Source: Thiemannella venezuelensis (GTDB taxonomy: Bacteria; Actinomycetota; Actinomycetes; Streptosporangiales; Streptosporangiaceae). From it: DNA of 64,000 nt. Under the pieces are notes generated by a model. That model was not told the DNA's origin. It saw nothing but the letters and a program-made list of their open reading frames with translations, and ran no database searches. Below are positions 24,370 to 32,788 of the stretch, piece after piece. The stretch lies in assembly GCF_014203605.1 (NCBI RefSeq), contig NZ_JACHJJ010000003.1:186001-250000 (forward strand). Direction: 5' to 3'. The position numbers were made by a program, and so were the translations under genes. Each line of letters starts with the position of its first letter. Within the stretch, counting starts at the first letter, position 1.

Positions 24370-26353
24370 AGCAGTACAGCACCTCGGGGTTGGCCATGGC
24401 GTCGAGGTTGGCGGCCTTCTCCGGGGGGACGCCGAGGAGGATCTTGCGGACCGGGACCTCCAGCTTCTTGCCGCTCAGCGTGCGCGGGATGCCGGGGACC
24501 TCGGTGATCTCGTTGGGCACGTGCCGGGGCGAGAGCTCCTCCCGCAGGGTCTTGCGCAGGCGCATCACCAGGTCGTCGGTGAGTTCGGCGTCCTCGGCCA
24601 TGGTGACGTAGAGCAGCAGGCGGCCCTCCTGGCCGAGCTGGCCGGTGTCGATCACCAGGCTGTCGGCGATCTCCTCGAAGCGCTCGACCACGCGGTAGAA
24701 CTCGCTGGTGCCCATCCGCACCCCGCCGCGGTTCAGCGTCGAGTCGGAACGCCCGTAGATCACGCAGCCGCCGTCGGGGAGGATCTTGATCCAGTCGCCG
24801 TGCCGCCAGACGCCCGGGTAGTCGGCGAAGTAGCTCTCCCGGTAGCGGGAGCCGTCGGGGTCGTTCCAGAACATGACCGGCATGGAGGGCATCGGCTGGG
24901 TCAGCACCAGCTCCCCCACCTCTCCGGTCACGGCCTTGCCCGACGGGTCGAACGACTCCACCTTCGCGCCCAGGCAGCGGCACGGGATGACCCCGGCGTC
25001 GACCGGGAGCAGCGGCACCGCGCCGACGAAGCCGGTGCACACGTCGGTGCCGCCGGAGAACGAGCCGAGCTGGACCTCCGGCAGCGCCTCGTGCACCCAG
25101 GCGAACCCCTCGGGGGGCAGCGGCGAGCCGGTCGAGCCCAGGCCGCGCAGCCTCTCCAGCCCCTCGGGCTTCAGGCCCGCCTTCATCGAGGCGACGATGT
25201 ACGGCGCGCCGGTGCCGAAGTAGGTGACGCCCTCCTCGGCGGCCAGCCGCCACAGCGCGTCGGTCCCGGGATGGGTCGCCGAGCCGTCGTAGAGCACCAC
25301 GGCCGAGCCGACCAGCAGGCCGCCGATGAGGTAGTTCCACATCATCCAGCCGGTCGTGGTGTACCAGAAGAACACGTCGTCGGGGCCGAGGTCCTGGTGG
25401 AAGGAGAGCGCCTTGAGATGCTCCAGGACCACACCGCCGTGGCCGTGCACGATCGGCTTGGGCAGGCCGGTGGTGCCGGAGGAGTAGACGATCCAGAGCG
25501 GGTGGCCGAACGGGACCGGCTCGAAGGCCAGGGGCTCGGCGGCCGAACGCAGCTCCTCCCAGCCCACGACGGCGTGGCCCGGGTCGTCCTGCGGGCCCGC
25601 GGGCGCGTCCGCCGCCCCGCCCGCCGCCGTGCCCGCCGCCGACGCTCCGGCCGCGCCCGCCGTACCCGCCGCCTGTGCGGGCAGGCGCACCCGGGCGGCG
25701 AGGCTCGGCAGGCTGGCGGCGATGTCGCCGGCCACCTCGGCCCGGTCGAAGTGCCTGCCGTTGTAGTCGTAGCCGTCCGCCGTGATCAGCACCTTGGGCT
25801 CGATCTGGGTGAAGCGGTCGATCACGCTGGGCGCGCCGAAGTCCGGGGAGCAGGAGGACCAGATCGCCCCGAGGGAGGCGGTGGCGAGGAAGGCGACGAG
25901 CGTCTCGGGCACGTTCGGGGCGTAGGCGGCGACCCGGTCGCCCCTGCCCACCCCCAGCTGGGCCAGTCCCGCGCGGACCCGCGCCACCTCGCCGGCCAGC
26001 TCGCCGAGCGTGAGCGTGCGCCGCCCGCCCGACTCGTCGCGGGAGACCACCGCGAGCCGGTCCGGCTCCGCCGCGGCACGGCGCAGCGCGTTCTCCGCGT
26101 AGTTCAGCGTCGATCCGGTGAACCATTCGGCGCCGGGCATCGTCCCAGATATGACGGGCCCGTCACCACGAGCTCCGGCCACCTCGAAGTAGTCCCAGAC
26201 GGAGGTCCAGAACTCGGCCGGGGCGTCCACCGACCACTGCCACAGACCCTGGTAGTCGACCGGCCGCCCGAGCCACTCCATGTACCGGGCGACCTTCGCG
26301 TTCCGCATGATCTCCGGCGTGGGTTCCCAGAGCCGCGTACCTTCCTCAACCAT
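24353..26353 (-). CDS. acsA: Acetoacetate--CoA ligase
   Basis: A 666-residue acyl-CoA synthetase that activates acetoacetate with ATP and CoA, linking ketone bodies or polyhydroxyalkanoate breakdown to central metabolism. The N-terminus (GRPVDYQGLWQWSVDAPAEFW, MPGAEWFTGSTLNYAENAL) is diagnostic of acetoacetyl-CoA synthetase rather than acetyl-CoA synthetase. The AMP-binding core has IVYSSGTTGLPKPIVHGHGG, and RSDSTLNRGGVRMGTSEFYR follows; the C-terminus has LSGKKLEVPVRKIL with the catalytic Lys. An Ala/Gly-rich insertion of about 35 residues lies near residue 225. The start at 26353 is chosen over upstream in-frame codons because family similarity begins there. Confidence 0.93.
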   Translation of the reverse strand: MVEEGTRLWEPTPEIMRNAKVARYMEWLGRPVDYQGLWQWSVDAPAEFWTSVWDYFEVAGARGDGPVISGTMPGAEWFTGSTLNYAENALRRAAAEPDRLAVVSRDESGGRRTLTLGELAGEVARVRAGLAQLGVGRGDRVAAYAPNVPETLVAFLATASLGAIWSSCSPDFGAPSVIDRFTQIEPKVLITADGYDYNGRHFDRAEVAGDIAASLPSLAARVRLPAQAAGTAGAAGASAAGTAAGGAADAPAGPQDDPGHAVVGWEELRSAAEPLAFEPVPFGHPLWIVYSSGTTGLPKPIVHGHGGVVLEHLKALSFHQDLGPDDVFFWYTTTGWMMWNYLIGGLLVGSAVVLYDGSATHPGTDALWRLAAEEGVTYFGTGAPYIVASMKAGLKPEGLERLRGLGSTGSPLPPEGFAWVHEALPEVQLGSFSGGTDVCTGFVGAVPLLPVDAGVIPCRCLGAKVESFDPSGKAVTGEVGELVLTQPMPSMPVMFWNDPDGSRYRESYFADYPGVWRHGDWIKILPDGGCVIYGRSDSTLNRGGVRMGTSEFYRVVERFEEIADSLVIDTGQLGQEGRLLLYVTMAEDAELTDDLVMRLRKTLREELSPRHVPNEITEVPGIPRTLSGKKLEVPVRKILLGVPPEKAANLDAMANPEVLYCFTPEP

Positions 26354-26558
26354 GCTCCCATCCTCGCCGGGACCCGTACGGATGTCATCCCCGGGGGCCC
26401 ACATGCGGCGGCCGGGGATGTGTGGGCCTCCCACGTAGCCGCCCGGCGCGCGCCCTGCGCCCCGGCCGGGCGAGCCGAGTCGCAGGGCGCCTGGTCAGAA
26501 GGGGCGCGGCCAGGAGGGCGCGGCCGGAGAAGGCCCGGTGAAGGCGGCCAGGGCGCGG

Positions 26559-27437
26559 TCAGAGGGCCGGAGAGCGCAGGTGCTCCACGGCGGCCCGGGC
26601 GGCGGTGCCGATCACCGCGTCGGCGCGCGGCTGGTTCTGGGCGGTGCCGTACGAGCGGGTGAAGACCGCGACGGCGTAGCGTCCGCCGTCGGGGTACTCC
26701 ACGACCCCGGCCTCGTTGCGGAGCGTGGGCAGCGTGCCGGTCTTGCCGCTGACCGCGACGTCGTCGTAGGGGAAACCCGAGGCGAGCCGGTGCGGCCAGA
26801 CCTGCAGGCCCAGCAGGCGGCGCATCCACGCGCAGGAGGCGGGCGTGGCCGCCTCGTCCCGCCAGATCGCGGCGAGCAGCGCGGCCGTCTCGCGCGGCGT
26901 GCTGCGGTTGGTGCGGGCGGGGTCGAGGACCCGCAGCCGGGAGATCACCGCCGGGTCCGTCGGCATGTCCTCCCGGCCGGAGTCCGCCACGACGCTCGCG
27001 AACAGCCCGGCGCAGTCGTGCTCCACCCACGTCCCGTCCAGGCCGAATCCGGCCAGCATGGTGTTGACCGCCGCCAGGCCGACCCGGCCGGCCAGGGTGT
27101 CGGCGGCGGTGTTGTCGCTCACCGCGATCATCAGGTAGGCCAGGTCGCGCAGGGAGACCGTCACGTCGTCGGCCATCGCCGACACCCCGGTGGGCCCGGG
27201 GGTGTGGCGGTCCGCCATGACCGTGACCCGCTCGGCCGGGTCCAGCAGTCCCCGGTCCGCCTGGCGGAAGAACTCCACCATCAGAGCGATCTTGAACACC
27301 GAGGCCAGGACCACGGGCTCGTCCGCGCCGCAGGAGACCTCCGCCCCGGTGTCCACGTCCACGGCGTGCAGGAGACCGGTCACGCCCGCCGCGCGGAACA
27401 GCCCCGCGAAGTCGGGCCCGCCGTTCGTACCGGTCAC
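26559..27437 (-). CDS. Class A beta-lactamase-like serine hydrolase without a clear Glu166 motif
   Basis: A 292-residue penicillin-recognising serine hydrolase. ASVFKIALMVEFF carries the Ser-x-x-Lys site, AVSDNTAADTL the Ser-Asp-Asn loop and VSGKTGTL the Lys-Thr-Gly triad. The E-x-x-L-N omega-loop that supplies the deacylating Glu of class A enzymes is not recognisable; this region reads RLRVLDPARTNRSTPRET and is longer than usual. No signal peptide is seen. The GTG at 27437 overlaps the LysR stop as GTGA, so the two are co-translated. It may be a peptidase or esterase rather than a true beta-lactamase. Confidence 0.82.
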   Translation of the reverse strand: MTGTNGGPDFAGLFRAAGVTGLLHAVDVDTGAEVSCGADEPVVLASVFKIALMVEFFRQADRGLLDPAERVTVMADRHTPGPTGVSAMADDVTVSLRDLAYLMIAVSDNTAADTLAGRVGLAAVNTMLAGFGLDGTWVEHDCAGLFASVVADSGREDMPTDPAVISRLRVLDPARTNRSTPRETAALLAAIWRDEAATPASCAWMRRLLGLQVWPHRLASGFPYDDVAVSGKTGTLPTLRNEAGVVEYPDGGRYAVAVFTRSYGTAQNQPRADAVIGTAARAAVEHLRSPAL

Positions 27438-28354
27438 GCCAGGAACCCCGAGGAGGGCCTGGCCCGCACCTGGCGCACCGGCGCCGCGCCGTCGTCCGTC
27501 ATCCCGGCATTCTCCTTCAGCACCCGTACGGCCACCGCCCCGAAGGCCACCGCCGCCGGGCTCGCCTCCCCACGCCAGGCGGTCGAGATCCGCCAGGCCA
27601 GCGGGGCGCCCAGCAGCGGCCTCCAGCGTAGGCCCGGCAGCTCCACCCGGGGCCCGAAGGCGACGGCCGCACCGGCCATGACCAGTCCGAGGGTCTGGGC
27701 CTCGTGCACCTCCTCCGGGACGAACCCGTGGCGGCGGCACTCGGCGAGCGTCTCCTCGTGCAGCCCCGGCTCGCCGGGGAACAGGACCAGCCGCCGTCCG
27801 GCCAGGTCGGCCAGGTGCACCGAGGGCGCCGCGGCGAGCGGGTCCGACGCGGCCAGCACGACCCCGGGGCGCTGGACGAGCACCGGGCCGAGGTTCAGGC
27901 CGGGGGCGGCGACGGGGTGGCGGAGCACGCCCACGTCCAGGGCTCCGGAGGCGAGGGCGGCGGCCTGGTCGGCGCTCCACAGCTCCGCGGGTGCGAGCCG
28001 TACGTCGTCGCCGGCCTCCTCGAAGCCGGCGATCAGCGCCGCGATCACCGCCGAGCCCAGGTCGGGCGGGACTCCGACCCGGAGCACCGCGCCCTCCCCG
28101 CGCCCGGCGAGCACGCGCAACCGGTCGACCCGGACGAGGATCTCCCCGGCCTCGGCCAGGATCGCCCGCCCCGCCCCGGTCAGCCGCACCTGGCGGCTGG
28201 AGCGGTCGAACAGCCGCACGCCCAGCTCCTCCTCCAGCCGCCGGATGCGCTGGCTGAGCGGCGGCTGGGCCATGCCGAGCCGGGCGGCCGCGTTGCCGAA
28301 GTGCAGTTCCTCCGCGACGACGGTGAAGTAGCGCAGATGCTTCACCAGGTCCAT
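27434..28354 (-). CDS. LysR-family transcriptional regulator
   Basis: A 306-residue regulator. The N-terminal HTH is LRYFTVVAEELHFGNAAARL followed by GMAQPPLSQRIRRLEEELG; the effector domain has VLRVGVPPDLGSAVIAALI and LDVGVLRHPV. It lies upstream of, and overlaps, the serine hydrolase gene on the same strand, so regulator and target are made together rather than divergently. A 7-bp inverted repeat ten bases before its start is a likely autoregulatory site. The last 20 residues are extra to the fold. Confidence 0.9.
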   Translation of the reverse strand: MDLVKHLRYFTVVAEELHFGNAAARLGMAQPPLSQRIRRLEEELGVRLFDRSSRQVRLTGAGRAILAEAGEILVRVDRLRVLAGRGEGAVLRVGVPPDLGSAVIAALIAGFEEAGDDVRLAPAELWSADQAAALASGALDVGVLRHPVAAPGLNLGPVLVQRPGVVLAASDPLAAAPSVHLADLAGRRLVLFPGEPGLHEETLAECRRHGFVPEEVHEAQTLGLVMAGAAVAFGPRVELPGLRWRPLLGAPLAWRISTAWRGEASPAAVAFGAVAVRVLKENAGMTDDGAAPVRQVRARPSSGFLA

Positions 28355-28363
28355 GAACAGGAA

Positions 28364-28383
28364 TTATATCCTTTTCGATATAA
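28364..28383. promoter_or_regulatory. Likely LysR operator
   Basis: TTATATC-N6-GATATAA is a perfect 7-bp inverted repeat of T-N11-A type in an AT-rich island just before the LysR start, standing out sharply from surrounding DNA. The adjacent sequence to about 28430 is also AT-rich and has a second CCTTTTCGA-like element at 28421-28429. Confidence 0.55.
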
Positions 28384-28760
28384 ATTTATGGTCAATATCA
28401 ACATCGGACATCGATGCGATCCTTTTCGAGCGCCGGCACCGGCGGTTCCGGGCCGACCCGAAGCTGCCGGGGGCCGACTTCGGGATCACCGGCGGCGGCG
28501 CCGAGGCGGGCGCCGAGGTGCGCTTCCGCGCCCGGCTGGAGGGGCCGGTGGACCGGGCCTACGACGGCTCCCTCCCCTGGCCGGGCACGACCGGGCCTGG
28601 CGGGTGCGGTGGACCCCGGCCTCCCTCGTCGCGCTCCGGTCCTCGACCGGCGAGATCCCGTCCGCGGCCAACGGACCCGGCGACGCTAGACTGGGGTGAC
28701 AGAGGCGGGCCCTGCCGGATCCCCCGGACCGTCCCCCGGCACGTTGCGATAGGTGGAGTG
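28384..28760. other. Gene-free stretch with possible remnant of a penicillin-binding-protein domain
   Basis: About 380 bases lie between the LysR operator and the MEDS-STAS gene. Plus-strand translation gives EVRFRARLEGPVDRAYDGSL up to about 28575, then in another frame GHDRAWRVRWTPASLVAL from about 28582. Together these look like the end of an NTF2-like domain of the kind that begins MecA-type penicillin-binding proteins, broken by a frameshift. The resemblance is short and could be chance. Confidence 0.25.
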
Positions 28761-29636
28761 ATGCGCCAGGTCAAGGACGTGCGGTTGGGCGACCACCTGT
28801 GCCTGGCGTTCACGCACGAGGCCGAGCAGCGCGAGGTGTCGGTCACGTTCGTGACCGCCGGCCTGGCGCGCGGCGAGCGGGTGCTGTACCTCACCGACGA
28901 TCCCACGCCCGACCGGGTTCGGCACTGGTTGGAGGAGGCCGGCGTCGACGTCGCGGCGGTGACGGCGGCCGGGCAGCTGGGAGTGCGGCCGGCCCGGGAG
29001 GGCTACCTGGTCTCCGGCCGGTTCGACCCCGACGCGATGATCACCGCACTGCGCGGCGAGGTGGCCGGCAGTCTGGCGGCCGGGTTCTCCGGGTTCCGGA
29101 TCAGCGGCGAGATGGGCTGGGCCCTGCGGGGGGTGGCCGGTGCCGAGCGCCTGGAGGAGTACGAACGGCGCATCACCGCGCTGTTCCACGAGGGCATGTC
29201 GGCGGCGATCTGCCAGTACGACACACGTGTGTTCCCCCCCGATCGGCTGGACGCGCTGACCGGCTGCCACCCGGAGCAGGTGCAGATGAACGCGTTGCTG
29301 CAGGACGGCCCGCTGCGCGTCACGCCCGCCTTCGACTCCGAGGGGAGACCGGTCCTGCGCGTCTCCGGCGCGATCGACCGGGACACCGCCGCGGCCTGGG
29401 ACGCGGCCCTGCAGAGCGCGGTCGGCGAGGACGGCGACGTCCGGGTCGACATGGGCGGGCTGGAGTTCATCGACGTGGCCGGCCTTCGCGTGCTGGTCCG
29501 TACGGCCGCCGCCCTGCCGGACGGGCGGTGCCTCCGGGTGCTCCGCCTCGCGCCGGCACTGGACAAGGTCATCCGCATGGTGGGCTGGGACCGGACCAGC
29601 GGCCTGGTCATCGACTCGGAGGTGGCGTCCGCATGA
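28761..29636 (+). CDS. MEDS-domain sensor fused to a STAS domain
   Basis: A 291-residue protein. Residues about 7-165 form an MEDS domain (LGDHLCLAFTHEAEQREVSV, LARGERVLYLTDDPTP), a putative ligand sensor first noted in DcmR-type proteins. Residues about 195-287 are a STAS domain (VSGAIDRDTAAAWDAAL, LEFIDVAGLRVLVRTA). The Ser phosphorylated in SpoIIAA-like antagonists is replaced: FIDVAG instead of the usual D-S-S/T-G. It overlaps the MEDS-kinase gene downstream by ATGA, so the two should act together, probably in anti-sigma control. The start follows AGGTGG at 28751-28756. Confidence 0.85.
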   Translation: MRQVKDVRLGDHLCLAFTHEAEQREVSVTFVTAGLARGERVLYLTDDPTPDRVRHWLEEAGVDVAAVTAAGQLGVRPAREGYLVSGRFDPDAMITALRGEVAGSLAAGFSGFRISGEMGWALRGVAGAERLEEYERRITALFHEGMSAAICQYDTRVFPPDRLDALTGCHPEQVQMNALLQDGPLRVTPAFDSEGRPVLRVSGAIDRDTAAAWDAALQSAVGEDGDVRVDMGGLEFIDVAGLRVLVRTAAALPDGRCLRVLRLAPALDKVIRMVGWDRTSGLVIDSEVASA

Positions 29637-30589
29637 CCGCTGTCACCGGCCAGGCCGCCGCGGCGGCGCCGGAACTGATCCACCACGCGCTGGTCTACGG
29701 CAGCGACGAGGCGTTCCTGTCGGCCACCACCGGGTTCTGCCGGGACGGGCTGGCCGGCGGCGACCGGGTGCTGGCCGTGACCACCCCGGCCAACATCGGC
29801 CTGCTGGAGGACGCCCTGGGCCCGGCCGCCGCAGGCGTGGAGTTCGTCGCCGCCGACGACTGGTACGGCGCCCCGGGCCGGACCCTGGCCGCCTACGGCC
29901 GGTACGTCGACGCGCACAAGGTGCGCCACCGGCGGGTGCGCATCATCGGCGAGCCGGTCTGGCACGGGCGCAGCCCGGCGGAGGAGGCCGAGTGGACGCG
30001 CTACGAATCGGTGATCAACGCCGCGTTCGCCGGCAGCCCGGCCTGGATCGTGTGCCCCTACGACGAGCGGACGCTGCCCGAGCGCATCGTCGCCGACGCC
30101 CGCCGTACCCATCCGAAGCTGCTGACCGGCTCCGCCGAGCACGACAGCCACGCCTACACCGACCCGGCCGCGTTCGCCCACGCCTCCGACCACCTGCCGC
30201 TGCCGCCGCCCGCCGGGGCCGGTGAGGAGATCCGCTTCGACGCCGACCTCGGCCGGATGCGGCAGCGGGTGGCGGCCCGTGCGGCGGCGCTCGGTCTGTC
30301 CGCCGGGCAGATCGACCGGCTGCTGCTGGCCGTCAACGAGGTCGCCGCCAACGCCGTCCAGCACGGCGGCGGGCACGGCCGGATCCTGCTGTGGGCCGAC
30401 GCCGCCGGCATCGGCTGCGACGTCGCCGACCCGGGGCGGTTGAGCACGCCGTTCCCCGGCTACCTGCCGCCCGACCCGCTCGCCGACCGCGGCCACGGCC
30501 TGTGGGTGGTGCGCCAGCTCTGCGAGCTGCTGGAGATCCGCACCGGCCGGAACGGCACCCAGGTCCGCCTGCACCTGGCCCGCGGCTGA
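29633..30589 (+). CDS. MEDS-domain sensor fused to an anti-sigma-type ATPase/kinase
   Basis: A 318-residue protein. The first about 180 residues form an MEDS domain (HHALVYGSDEAFLSATTGFC, RVRIIGEPVWHG, ESVINAAFAGSPAWIVCPYD). The C-terminal GHKL ATPase domain (about 205-315) has the N box LLAVNEVAANAVQHGGG, CDVADPGRL and DRGHGLWVVRQLCELLE, as in RsbW/SpoIIAB-type anti-sigma kinases. It is coupled by ATGA to the MEDS-STAS gene. No sigma-factor gene is nearby, so the target lies elsewhere or the pair works on other proteins. Confidence 0.88.
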   Translation: MTAVTGQAAAAAPELIHHALVYGSDEAFLSATTGFCRDGLAGGDRVLAVTTPANIGLLEDALGPAAAGVEFVAADDWYGAPGRTLAAYGRYVDAHKVRHRRVRIIGEPVWHGRSPAEEAEWTRYESVINAAFAGSPAWIVCPYDERTLPERIVADARRTHPKLLTGSAEHDSHAYTDPAAFAHASDHLPLPPPAGAGEEIRFDADLGRMRQRVAARAAALGLSAGQIDRLLLAVNEVAANAVQHGGGHGRILLWADAAGIGCDVADPGRLSTPFPGYLPPDPLADRGHGLWVVRQLCELLEIRTGRNGTQVRLHLARG

Positions 30590-30600
30590 CGGCCGGGGCC

Positions 30601-31359
30601 CTACCCGGCCTTGCGGGCGGGTGAGGTGAGCCCGGCCACCGCGGCCACCACCTCGGAGGGGTTCGACAGGTCGGGCAGGACCACGTCGGCGCCGGCCTCG
30701 TGCAGTTCGGCCGGGAGGGAGCGCCCGGTGGCCACCGCGATCATCGCGGCCCCGGCGATCCTCGCGGCCTGGACGTCCCTGGCCGAGTCGCCGACGAGCA
30801 CGGTGTTGCTCCCGTCGAAGACGGCGCCGTACGCGCGCTTGGCCCGGCCCTGGGCCACCTGGAGCAGGGTGGCCTTGGGGTAGACCTCCTCGCCGTACCC
30901 GCCGACCTCGACGTCCAGGTGCTTGTGCAGCCCGAACGCGGTCAGCTTGTGCACGGCGTTGCTCTTGATCGTCCCGGTGAGCACCGACTGGACGGTGCCG
31001 TCGAGCCGGGAGACCGCCTTGAGCGCCTCCCTCGCCCCGGGCATCGCCCGGCCCTCCTTGGCCAGGCGGCCGCGGCGGGCCGCGAAGGCCGTGGCCAGCG
31101 CGTCCAGGAACCTCGGCAGGTGCTCGTCCTCGGCGGCGATCCCGTTGATCGCCAGCGTCTCGAAGATGATCTCCGAGTCGGGGCGGCCGTTGTGCTGGGT
31201 GAGCTTCACCAGGGGGCGGCCGGTGACCTGGCGGAAGGCCTCGGCGTACGCGTCGCGGGTGACGATGGACACGTCGACCAGGGTGAGGTCGACGTTCCAG
31301 AGAACGAGGCGGTTGATCGTGGCCTCCGGGACTGGGCGGGGATGCCAGGGTACGGCCAC
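30601..31359 (-). CDS. HAD-superfamily protein with Asn in place of the nucleophile Asp
   Basis: A 252-residue protein with HAD phosphatase architecture: motif I region LVLWNVDLTLVDVS, motif II SVLTGTIKSNA, a Lys in EEVYPKATLL and motif IV VLVGDSARDVQAA. Phosphoglycolate phosphatase-like members use D-x-D in motif I; here the first Asp is Asn (codon AAC, 31311-31313 on the plus strand as gtt). The second Asp and the other motifs are intact, so the protein may bind substrate without normal catalysis, or be a deamidated or altered enzyme. The GTG at 31359 is the only sensible start. A second HAD gene lies 55 bases upstream. Confidence 0.82.
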   Translation of the reverse strand: MAVPWHPRPVPEATINRLVLWNVDLTLVDVSIVTRDAYAEAFRQVTGRPLVKLTQHNGRPDSEIIFETLAINGIAAEDEHLPRFLDALATAFAARRGRLAKEGRAMPGAREALKAVSRLDGTVQSVLTGTIKSNAVHKLTAFGLHKHLDVEVGGYGEEVYPKATLLQVAQGRAKRAYGAVFDGSNTVLVGDSARDVQAARIAGAAMIAVATGRSLPAELHEAGADVVLPDLSNPSEVVAAVAGLTSPARKAG

Positions 31360-31414
31360 CGCCGCACCCTGACCGCCACCGATGCCTAAATCATCCGATT
31401 TATACGTAATCCGA

Positions 31415-32050
31415 TTACGCGTAGTCGAGGGCGTCCGCGAGGGTGTCCACGACCGGCACCCCGAACGCCTCCAGGTCCCTGCGGCTGGTCATGCCGCCGG
31501 TGTAGAGCACCGCGCGGGCCCCGACGTGCCGGGCGGCGTGCGCGTCGTCCACGCTGTCGCCGATCACGAGCACGTTCTCCGGGGCGACGCCCAGCTCAGC
31601 GAGGTGAGCCACCATGGACTCCGCCTTGTGCCCGCCGGAGGCGGTGCTCAGCAGGCCGTCGACCCGGGTGAAGTGCCGGTCGATGCCGTACTCGGCGATC
31701 TTGGCGACCAGCATCTCGTGCCGCCACATGGACAGCAGCGACTGGCTGCCGCCCTCCCGCTCCCAGCTCCTCAGGGTGGACTCCGCGTCGGCGGCGAGGC
31801 CGCACTCCAGCATCAGCCGGTGGTAGTGCTCGTGGAAGCCCTCGTCCATCCGCTCCCACTCGCCCTCCTCCAGCGGGCGCCCGAGCATGCGCTCGTAGGC
31901 CGTCCAGATCGGGCGGGTGTAGACCGCGCGGAAGCCGTCGACATCGTAGGAGCCGAGGCCGTACGGCTCGAAGACCGCGTTGGTCGCCGCCACGACGGCG
32001 TCGATGTCGTGGAAGAGCGTGCCGTTCCAGTCCCAAACAATGTGTCTCAT
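31415..32050 (-). CDS. HAD-superfamily phosphatase (phosphoglycolate phosphatase-like)
   Basis: A 211-residue hydrolase. Motif I is HIVWDWNGTLFHD with the nucleophile Asp, motif II is within DGLLST, the Lys within GGHKAESMV and motif IV VLVIGDSVDDAHAA. The cap domain is alpha-helical (HEHYHRLMLECGLAADAEST). It starts at the ATG at 32050. This and the 30601-31359 gene are adjacent, same-strand HAD proteins of different subgroups; an AT-rich 55-base gap containing ATCCGATT repeats (31391-31420) separates them and may hold a promoter for the second gene. Confidence 0.87.
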   Translation of the reverse strand: MRHIVWDWNGTLFHDIDAVVAATNAVFEPYGLGSYDVDGFRAVYTRPIWTAYERMLGRPLEEGEWERMDEGFHEHYHRLMLECGLAADAESTLRSWEREGGSQSLLSMWRHEMLVAKIAEYGIDRHFTRVDGLLSTASGGHKAESMVAHLAELGVAPENVLVIGDSVDDAHAARHVGARAVLYTGGMTSRRDLEAFGVPVVDTLADALDYA

Positions 32051-32101
32051 ATGCCCGTGACTCTACCTAATCAGCCCAGCTCAGGCACCTGATCAACCCT
32101 C

Positions 32102-32608
32102 TCAGCCGACCAGGTCGGGGATCTCCTGGGTGGCGTACCAGAGCAGTTCGTGGGCCTCGGCGCCGTCCACGGTGAACCGGGCGTCGTCGTCGCCGCCGTC
32201 GGCCGCGGGCAGCGCGGCGAGGGCGGACTCGACGTCCTCGGCCGCCGCCTGATCGTCCACGTGCACCGCGGCGATCTTCTCCATCGGGACCGCGCGCGCG
32301 AGCCGCACCCGCGCGCGCTCCCGCAGGTCGGTGCCCATGCCGACGTCGTCGTCCGGCACCTCGGCGGCGATCACCACCCGGCGGGCGGCCACCTCCACCC
32401 CGTCGGCCCGGTCGGCGGCCAGCATCCGCAGGGATGCCCTGGCCGCCTCCGTCAGGGCGACGTACTCCAGTTCCTCGGTGTCACCCGAGGCGTACCACTC
32501 GGTCAGCGCGGGGGTCACCGCGTAGCCGGTCAGCGGGGCCGGGCCGAGCTCCTTCACGGTGGCCACACGGGCCAGCGCCGGGAGCGTGCACGGCAGGTAG
32601 ACGCGCAT
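32102..32608 (-). CDS. DUF6912-like conserved actinobacterial protein
   Basis: A 168-residue cytoplasmic protein starting MRVYLPCTLPALARVATVKE, the characteristic opening of a small actinobacterial family of unknown function. VALTEAARASLRMLAADR and RRVVIAAEVPDDD follow, and the acidic C-terminal part ends EAHELLWYATQEIPDLV. The start at 32608 is taken because similarity begins there; upstream in-frame codons are unlike the family. It lies between two HAD genes on the same strand. No function is proposed. Confidence 0.7.
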   Translation of the reverse strand: MRVYLPCTLPALARVATVKELGPAPLTGYAVTPALTEWYASGDTEELEYVALTEAARASLRMLAADRADGVEVAARRVVIAAEVPDDDVGMGTDLRERARVRLARAVPMEKIAAVHVDDQAAAEDVESALAALPAADGGDDDARFTVDGAEAHELLWYATQEIPDLVG

Positions 32609-32788
32609 CTTGCCTCGATCTGTCCTCTGCGACGGCGGCGCCGTCCGGCGCCGATCATCCACCGAGTCTGCCAGTCCCGGCACCCCGGTCGCGAGGTACG
32701 GCGCCGCCCGGCGAGCCGGATCCGGGCGGGGGACGGAGCCCGCGGCGCGGTGGCGCCGGATCCCACAGGGCGGGCGCGGCCCGCGGTC

